Positions 59,314 through 64,000 of a stretch of 64,000 nucleotides of DNA are shown piece by piece. The notes under the pieces are model-generated. The model was not told the origin of the DNA, did not search any database, and was given only the letters and a program-made list of their open reading frames with translations. The position numbers and the translations under genes were made by a program. Source of the stretch: Mycobacterium sp. 1245805.9 (lineage in GTDB: Bacteria > Actinomycetota > Actinomycetes > Mycobacteriales > Mycobacteriaceae); assembly GCF_001672915.1 (NCBI RefSeq), contig NZ_LZKR01000210.1, positions 1-64,000 on the forward strand. The letters are read 5' to 3'. Every line of letters starts with the position of its first letter. The first letter of the stretch is position 1.

Positions 59314-60762
59314 GTGTCCTATGTGATCGCAGCGCCGGACGTGCTTGCGGCCGTGGCAGCGAAGGTCGCCAGCATCGGCTCATCGGTCAGCGCCGCGAAT
59401 TCGGCGGCGGCGGCCCCCACGACCGGTGTGGTTGCCGCCGCCGGTGACGAGGTTTCCGCGGCGGTCGCGTCGGTGTTCTCCGACGCCGCAAGGCAGTTTC
59501 AGGCCCTAAGCGCTCAGGCGGCGACGTTTCAATCCCAGTTCGTGCAGGCCCTGACCGGGTCGGGCGGGGCCTATGCCGCGGCCGAGGCGACCAATGCCGC
59601 CAGCATTTCGCCCTATTCGGTTTTCGCGCCGATTTGGAACGCGGTGGCGGAGGCCTCCGGCGCGACCCCGCCGCCCCGGACGGACGTCCTGGCGACGGTG
59701 ATGTACGAGCTGAACCAGACCAGCCAGCAGCTGGTCGGGGCACCGCTGTTTTTCGACGGCGCCGATGGGACGCAGGCCAGCCCGAACGGTCAGAACGGCG
59801 GGCTGCTGCTCGGCAATGGCGGAAAGGGCTGGGACTCCACCCTCGCCGGCGTGGCCGGCGGCAGCGGCGGGCAGGCCGGGATCTTCGGCAACGGCGGCGC
59901 CGGCGGCCTGGGCGGCGCCGGGGCGGCCGGCGGAAACGGCGGGGCCGCCATCTGGGGCGGCAATGGCGGCGCCGGCGGTGCCGGCGGTGGCTCCCTCACC
60001 TCAGGGGTGAACGGTGGCAACGGCGGGGCCGGCGGGCCCGGCGGATTCCTGTCGGGCGTCGGTGGCGTCGGCGGCGCCGGCGGAAGCGCGACCGACGCGA
60101 CCGGCGGCACCGGCGGGGCCGGCGGCAACACGGGCTTTCTCGGGGGCGCCGAGTTGGGCGTGGGCGTTCCGCAAGGCGGCACCGGCGGGGCCGGCGGCAT
60201 GAGCCTCAGCGGCCAGGGCGGCACCGGCGGGGCCGGCGGGGCCGGCTTTGCGTTGGGCGGGACCGGTGGGGCCGGCGGCCAAGGCGCCACCGGCGGCACC
60301 GGCGGCGCGGGTGGTGTCGCGTTCAACCTGGGCTGGGGAACCGCCACCGGCGGAACCGGCGGGGAGGGCGGCATCGGCACGGTCGGCGCCGGGGGCAACG
60401 GCGGCCACGGGGGCGGCGCCATCATGGGGCCCTACAACTTCACCGTCGACACCTTCAACGGCCTGGCGATCTACCCGCCCGAGTGGGGCACCGCGACCGG
60501 CGGGCAAGGCGGCGCCGGGGGCTTCGGCGTCACGGTCGGGGGCACCGGTGGCACGGGCGGCACCGCGCAGAACTACCTGGCGACGGGACATTCCATCGGC
60601 GGCACCGGCGGGACCGGCGGCGGCGGCACCATCGGCGGCAACGGTGGCAACGGCGGCAACGTCTTCGCGATCACCGCGGGCAATACCACCGTCGGCACCG
60701 GCGGGGCGGCCGGCGGGACCGGTGGGACCCCCGGCGACCCCGGGCAGGTCATCACACCGTAG
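59314..60762 (+). CDS. PE_PGRS family protein
   Basis: This 482-aa member of the mycobacterial PE_PGRS family is a cell-surface or secreted protein. The N-terminal PE domain (about 1-95) starts [20 protein letters not shown] and ends [10 protein letters not shown], with the family's [16 protein letters not shown] linker of about 55 residues contains [18 protein letters not shown], a variant of the usual GRPLIGNG motif. From about residue 150 to the end the protein consists of Gly-Gly-x repeats (GGAGG, GGTGG). GTG 59314 has CGGAGG upstream. PE proteins are normally exported by ESX-5 type VII secretion. The PGRS part is short compared with many members. The gene precedes bioF by 38 bp, where M. 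tuberculosis has bioA. Confidence 0.95.
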   Translation: MSYVIAAPDVLAAVAAKVASIGSSVSAANSAAAAPTTGVVAAAGDEVSAAVASVFSDAARQFQALSAQAATFQSQFVQALTGSGGAYAAAEATNAASISPYSVFAPIWNAVAEASGATPPPRTDVLATVMYELNQTSQQLVGAPLFFDGADGTQASPNGQNGGLLLGNGGKGWDSTLAGVAGGSGGQAGIFGNGGAGGLGGAGAAGGNGGAAIWGGNGGAGGAGGGSLTSGVNGGNGGAGGPGGFLSGVGGVGGAGGSATDATGGTGGAGGNTGFLGGAELGVGVPQGGTGGAGGMSLSGQGGTGGAGGAGFALGGTGGAGGQGATGGTGGAGGVAFNLGWGTATGGTGGEGGIGTVGAGGNGGHGGGAIMGPYNFTVDTFNGLAIYPPEWGTATGGQGGAGGFGVTVGGTGGTGGTAQNYLATGHSIGGTGGTGGGGTIGGNGGNGGNVFAITAGNTTVGTGGAAGGTGGTPGDPGQVITP

Positions 60763-60800
60763 CGACGGCCGATGCCGCCCGCCCCGTAGGCTGAGGGCCC

Positions 60801-61961
60801 ATGAACGCCTTCCCGCGGGCACCGATCGAGGTATCGCCGCTGGCCTGGCTGGACGCGGTGGAGAAGCAGCGCCGCGAGGCCGGGCTGCGTCGCTCGCTGC
60901 GCCCGCGTCCCGCCGTCACGACCGAGCTGGACCTGGCTTCCAACGACTATCTCGGGCTGTCCCAGCACCCCGACGTGATCGAGGGGGGCGTTGCGGCGCT
61001 GCGGATGTGGGGCGCCGGGGCAACCGGCTCCCGCCTGGTCACCGGCGACACCGAGCTGCACCAGGAATTCGAATGCGAGCTCGCCGAGTTCGTCGGCGCC
61101 GCCTCGGGACTGCTGTTCTCCTCCGGATACACCGCCAACCTGGGGGCCGTCGTCGGCCTGTCCGGGCCCGGCTCGCTGCTGGTGTCCGACGCCCTTTCGC
61201 ACGCGTCGCTGGTGGACGCGTGCCGGCTCTCGCGCGCCCGGGTGCTTGTGACGCCGCACCGCGACGTGACCGCCGTCGACGCGGCCCTGGCCTCCCGCGA
61301 CGAGGAGCGCGCCGTCGTCATCACCGACTCCGTCTTCAGCGCCGACGGGTCGCTGGCCCCGGTGCGCGAACTGCACGAGGTGTGCCGCCGCCACCGCGCG
61401 CTGCTCATCGTCGACGAGGCGCACGGCCTCGGGGTGCGCGGCGGCGGGCGCGGGCTGCTGCACGAGCTCGGGCTCGCGGGCGCGCCCGACATCGTGATGA
61501 CCACGACGCTGTCCAAGGCGCTGGGCAGCCAGGGCGGGGTGGTGCTTGGCCCGGCGCCGGTGCGCGCGCACCTGATCGATGCGGCCCGGCCGTTCATCTT
61601 CGACACCGGCCTGGCGCCGGCGGCGGTGGGCGCCGCGCGCGCGGCGCTGCGCGTGCTGCAGGCCGAGGCGTGGCGCCCGGGCGCGGTGCTGCGCCACGCC
61701 CGCTTCCTGGCCGAGACATGCGGCGTGCCCGACGTGCCGGCGTCGGCGGTGGTGTCGGTGATCCTGGGCGATCCGGAGGTGGCGCTGGCCGCCGCGACCG
61801 CGTGCCTGGACGCCGGCGTCAAGGTGGGCTGCTTCCGGCCCCCGACCGTGCCCGCCGGGACGTCGCGGCTGCGGCTGTCCGCGCGCGCGTCGCTGGACGC
61901 CGACGACCTCGAGATCGCGCGCCGCGTGCTGACGGATGTGCTCGCCGTGGCGCGCCGTTGA
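60801..61961 (+). CDS. bioF: 8-amino-7-oxononanoate synthase (biotin synthesis)
   Basis: BioF is a PLP enzyme that condenses pimeloyl-thioester with L-alanine to 8-amino-7-oxononanoate in the cytosol. The 386-aa protein has [25 protein letters not shown] and [10 protein letters not shown] (Asp and His contacting PLP). The Schiff-base Lys is in [13 protein letters not shown]. The length is normal. ATG 60801 has GAGGG in the usual position. The stop overlaps the start of bioD by four bases (TTGA), showing translational coupling. It is the first bio gene in the window; bioA is not seen upstream. Confidence 0.97.
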   Translation: MNAFPRAPIEVSPLAWLDAVEKQRREAGLRRSLRPRPAVTTELDLASNDYLGLSQHPDVIEGGVAALRMWGAGATGSRLVTGDTELHQEFECELAEFVGAASGLLFSSGYTANLGAVVGLSGPGSLLVSDALSHASLVDACRLSRARVLVTPHRDVTAVDAALASRDEERAVVITDSVFSADGSLAPVRELHEVCRRHRALLIVDEAHGLGVRGGGRGLLHELGLAGAPDIVMTTTLSKALGSQGGVVLGPAPVRAHLIDAARPFIFDTGLAPAAVGAARAALRVLQAEAWRPGAVLRHARFLAETCGVPDVPASAVVSVILGDPEVALAAATACLDAGVKVGCFRPPTVPAGTSRLRLSARASLDADDLEIARRVLTDVLAVARR

Positions 61962-62632
61962 CCGTTCTGGTCGTCACCGGCACCGGCACCGGGGTCGGCA
62001 AGACGGTCGCCACCGCGGCGCTGGCCTGCCACGCCCGTCAGGCCGGCATCGACGTGGCGGTGTGCAAGCCGGTCCAGACCGGCACCGACATTGGCGACGA
62101 CGACCTCGCCGAGGTGGGCCGGCTGTCCGGGGTAACGGAGCTCGTCGGGCTGGCGCGGTATCCGCAACCGCTGGCGCCGGCCGCCGCGGCCGAGGAGGCG
62201 GGGCGGCCGCTGCCCACCCGCGAGGACGTCGTGCGGGTAATCCGGGGCCTGGACCGCCCCGGCCGGTTGACATTGGTCGAAGGCGCGGGCGGCCTGCTGG
62301 TCGAGCTCGCCGGCGGCGGCGTCACCGTGCGCGACCTCGCCGTCGAAATGGGCGCCGCGGCGCTGGTCGTGGTCGGCGCGGAGCTGGGCACCCTCAACCA
62401 CACCGCGCTGACCCTGGAAGGGCTTGCCGCCCAACGAATTCCGTGTGCGGGGCTGGTGATCGGGAGCTGGCCGGCCCGACCCGGCCTGGTGGAGACGTCG
62501 AACCGGTCGGCGCTGGCGAGGCTGGCCCCGGTGCGGGCCGCGCTGCCCGCCGACGCGTCGTCCAGGCCCGACTTCGCGGCCATGAGCGCCGACGCGTTCG
62601 ACCGCGAATGGGTGAGCGCGCTGGTGCGCTGA
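61958..62632 (+). CDS. bioD: ATP-dependent dethiobiotin synthetase
   Basis: BioD closes the ureido ring of dethiobiotin from DAPA, CO2 and ATP. This 224-aa protein has the P-loop [13 protein letters not shown] at the N-terminus, the catalytic Lys in CKPVQTG and the [11 protein letters not shown] block, all typical. TTG 61958 is the start that places the P-loop at the correct distance; it overlaps the bioF stop. The stop codon in turn overlaps the ATG of the next gene, so the three genes form one coupled operon. Confidence 0.95.
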   Translation: MTVLVVTGTGTGVGKTVATAALACHARQAGIDVAVCKPVQTGTDIGDDDLAEVGRLSGVTELVGLARYPQPLAPAAAAEEAGRPLPTREDVVRVIRGLDRPGRLTLVEGAGGLLVELAGGGVTVRDLAVEMGAAALVVVGAELGTLNHTALTLEGLAAQRIPCAGLVIGSWPARPGLVETSNRSALARLAPVRAALPADASSRPDFAAMSADAFDREWVSALVR

Positions 62633-63138
62633 TGGTCCATTCCATCGAGCTGGTCTTCGACCCCGACACCGAGGAAGCCATTCGGGGCCTCTGGCGCGAG
62701 TTGGCCGCCGCCGGGATCCCCAGCCAGGCGCCGGCCAGCCGGCCGCACGTCACGCTGGCCGTCGCGGAACGCATCGACCCGCGCGTCGACGCGCTGCTGG
62801 GTCCCGTCGCCCAACGACTTCCGCTGGCCGCCGCGATCGGCGCACCGGTGCTGTTCGGGCGGGCGAATGTCGTGTTCGCACGGCTGATCGTGCCGACAAG
62901 CGAACTGCTTGCCCTGCACGCCGAGGTGCACCGGCTGTGCGGCCCGCACCTGGACCCGGCCCCGATGTCCAACAGCCTGCCCGGCCAATGGACCGCGCAC
63001 GTGACGCTGGCCCGCCGCGTCGGCGGGCACCAACTCGGGCGGGCGCTGCGCGTCGCGGGCCGACCGGCGCAGCTCGACGGCCGCTTCGCCGGCCTGCGCC
63101 GCTGGGACGGCGGCACGAAGGTCGAGCACCCGCTGTAG
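62632..63138 (+). CDS. 2'-5' RNA ligase-like (2H phosphoesterase) family protein
   Basis: This 168-aa protein has the two His-x-Thr motifs of the 2H phosphoesterase superfamily: HVTLAV near residue 39 and HVTLAR near residue 123. It is the counterpart of the protein that follows bioD in M. tuberculosis (Rv1571). Its actual substrate is unknown; family members hydrolyse or form 2'-5' or cyclic phosphodiester bonds. ATG 62632 overlaps the bioD stop (TGATG). It is predicted to be cytosolic. Confidence 0.85.
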   Translation: MVHSIELVFDPDTEEAIRGLWRELAAAGIPSQAPASRPHVTLAVAERIDPRVDALLGPVAQRLPLAAAIGAPVLFGRANVVFARLIVPTSELLALHAEVHRLCGPHLDPAPMSNSLPGQWTAHVTLARRVGGHQLGRALRVAGRPAQLDGRFAGLRRWDGGTKVEHPL

Positions 63139-63170
63139 GAGTGTGTTTGCGTGTGCATCCTGGGCTTCGC

Positions 63171-63240
63171 GTGTGACGCCACGGCGCAAAAATCGTCCAG
63201 ATCCCGCCGTGGGCTCACACCGAAAGCCGTGGGCTCACAC
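63171..63240. repeat. Inverted and direct 15-bp repeats between convergent genes (probable terminator)
   Basis: GCCGTGGGCTCACAC occurs at 63206-63220 and again at 63226-63240, five bases apart. A nearly complementary copy, GTGTGACGCCACGGC, lies at 63171-63185. The first arm can pair with either of the later ones in an imperfect stem. It sits between the stop codons of two convergent genes, so it may act as a transcription terminator with two alternative hairpins. Confidence 0.55.
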
Positions 63241-63242
63241 GG

Positions 63243-64000
63243 CTAACCGCCGAACAGCAGGTACAGGCCGGTGAACGTGTAGCCGACCATGACCAGCATC
63301 ATGGTGAGCTGCCCGGTGAGCTGATGGCCGGCCGGCAGCAACCGCAGGGCCCTGTCGTGGGCGGCGACCACCGCCACGATGTGCCCGGTCACCACCGACG
63401 CCACCTTGATGCCGGCGAGCAGCGGGGGATGCGCCGACAGTACGTAGGCGACGTGAAAATGGGCCAGCCCCAACAGGTTCCAGCCGCGGCCGAACGGATC
63501 GGCCAGCGCGAACACGGCCTGCTGGCCGCGCTCGACGAGGTAGGACAGGTAGTGGGCGAAGATGTAGCCCACCACGATCGGGATCAGCGAATGCGCCATC
63601 CGCCCGGGCAGGGCCCGGCGTTCCTCGCGGTCGACGCCCCCGGTCGCGCGCGCCGCAAGTGAAAACGTCACCGCCACAACGGAAATGAAGACGATCAGCC
63701 CCACCGTCCGCAGTAGCGACGAGGACAGCGTCGGCGCCAGGCCGAAGCCGCGCGAAACATCGTCGGCGAACCCCCGCCACGTCGGCGACGACGAGAAGCT
63801 GTCGAACGCCGTCGACCCGAGCAGCACCGCCAGCAACACCACCACCCCCGGCCGCACGGGCAGCGACGGCAGGTGGTCGAGCGGGTTACCGACGACGATC
63901 TTGCCGGTGGCCGGGTTGCGCCGAAACGGGCAGAGCCGGGAAACCGCCATGCTGTACACGCCGAATGGGTCGGCCCGGGCCAGCCAGCGTTGCCCGCACA
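63243..64000 (-). CDS. Multi-pass membrane protein, C-terminal part (5' end beyond window)
   Basis: The frame is open to the window edge (visible residues upstream of the first internal start: GQRWLARADPFGVYSMAVSRLCPF), so the true start is outside. At least five hydrophobic segments are seen, among them VVVLLAVLLGSTAF, TVGLIVFISVVAVTFSLA, SLIPIVVGYIFAHYLSYLV and LTMMLVMVGYTFTGLYLLF. ADPFG occurs in the loop before SMAVSRL. I do not recognise a catalytic motif; homologues in actinobacteria are known to me only as membrane proteins of uncertain function. Confidence 0.75.
   Translation of the reverse strand, partial: CGQRWLARADPFGVYSMAVSRLCPFRRNPATGKIVVGNPLDHLPSLPVRPGVVVLLAVLLGSTAFDSFSSSPTWRGFADDVSRGFGLAPTLSSSLLRTVGLIVFISVVAVTFSLAARATGGVDREERRALPGRMAHSLIPIVVGYIFAHYLSYLVERGQQAVFALADPFGRGWNLLGLAHFHVAYVLSAHPPLLAGIKVASVVTGHIVAVVAAHDRALRLLPAGHQLTGQLTMMLVMVGYTFTGLYLLFGG

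Noticed and set aside
59800-60760. Repetitive GC-rich DNA that could suggest a CRISPR or minisatellite array
   Set aside because: The repeats are the irregular Gly-Gly-x codons of the PGRS domain and keep the reading frame; there are no regular spacers.

Overview
The window looks like a GC-rich, slow-growing mycobacterium. The evidence is a PE_PGRS gene next to bioF and bioD, several glycosyltransferases of the glycopeptidolipid (GPL) type, and an mbtH gene directly in front of very large NRPS genes. Most of the window (about 1-57.3 kb) reads as one biosynthetic island for a glycosylated, multiply acylated lipopeptide. The last 5 kb is ordinary chromosome.

Layout. (1) 1-4.4 kb: 3' part of a modular polyketide synthase (KS-AT-ACP) whose C-terminus is a condensation-type acyltransferase. 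(2) 4.4-22.1 kb: sugar and decoration block. It holds four paralogous membrane O-acyltransferases with a C-terminal SGNH domain, a GMC oxidoreductase, a Gfo/Idh/MocA oxidoreductase, an alpha/beta hydrolase, a nucleotide-sugar dehydrogenase, two NDP-sugar epimerase/decarboxylase-type SDRs and a GT1 glycosyltransferase. The four acyltransferase genes share one upstream motif that looks like an extended -10 promoter overlapping a palindrome. (3) 22.2-26 kb: a TylF-like methyltransferase with added membrane segments and two more GT1 glycosyltransferases. (4) 26-37.2 kb: a two-module PKS with the domain order of the GPL Pks, preceded by a duplicated mbtH promoter and a truncated mbtH start. (5) 37.3-39.2 kb: a sulfotransferase and a methyltransferase of the Rv2952/Fmt type. 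(6) 39.9-57.3 kb: mbtH and two NRPS genes with the order C-A-T-E / C-A-T-C-A-T-C-A-T-E-C-T. (7) 57.3-58.4 kb: an ICMT-like membrane methyltransferase and a small hypothetical gene. (8) 59.3-64 kb: PE_PGRS, bioF, bioD, a 2'-5' RNA ligase-like gene and a partial membrane protein.

How the genes may work together (inference). The PKS builds or extends an acyl chain, and the starter C domain of the first NRPS attaches it to residue 1. Four adenylation domains then build a tetrapeptide. By-eye specificity codes read Thr for residues 2 and 4, and E domains follow modules 1 and 4, giving an expected D-L-L-D pattern. The assembly line has no thioesterase or reductase. It ends in a condensation domain and a carrier domain without an adenylation domain, which differs from the reductase-terminated GPL synthetases that make alaninol. 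The glycosyltransferases, sugar-nucleotide enzymes, methyltransferases, sulfotransferase and O-acyltransferases would then decorate the peptide. The neighbouring ICMT-like enzyme is a candidate for methylating a free peptide carboxylate. The product is best described as a GPL-like glycolipopeptide of unassigned structure.
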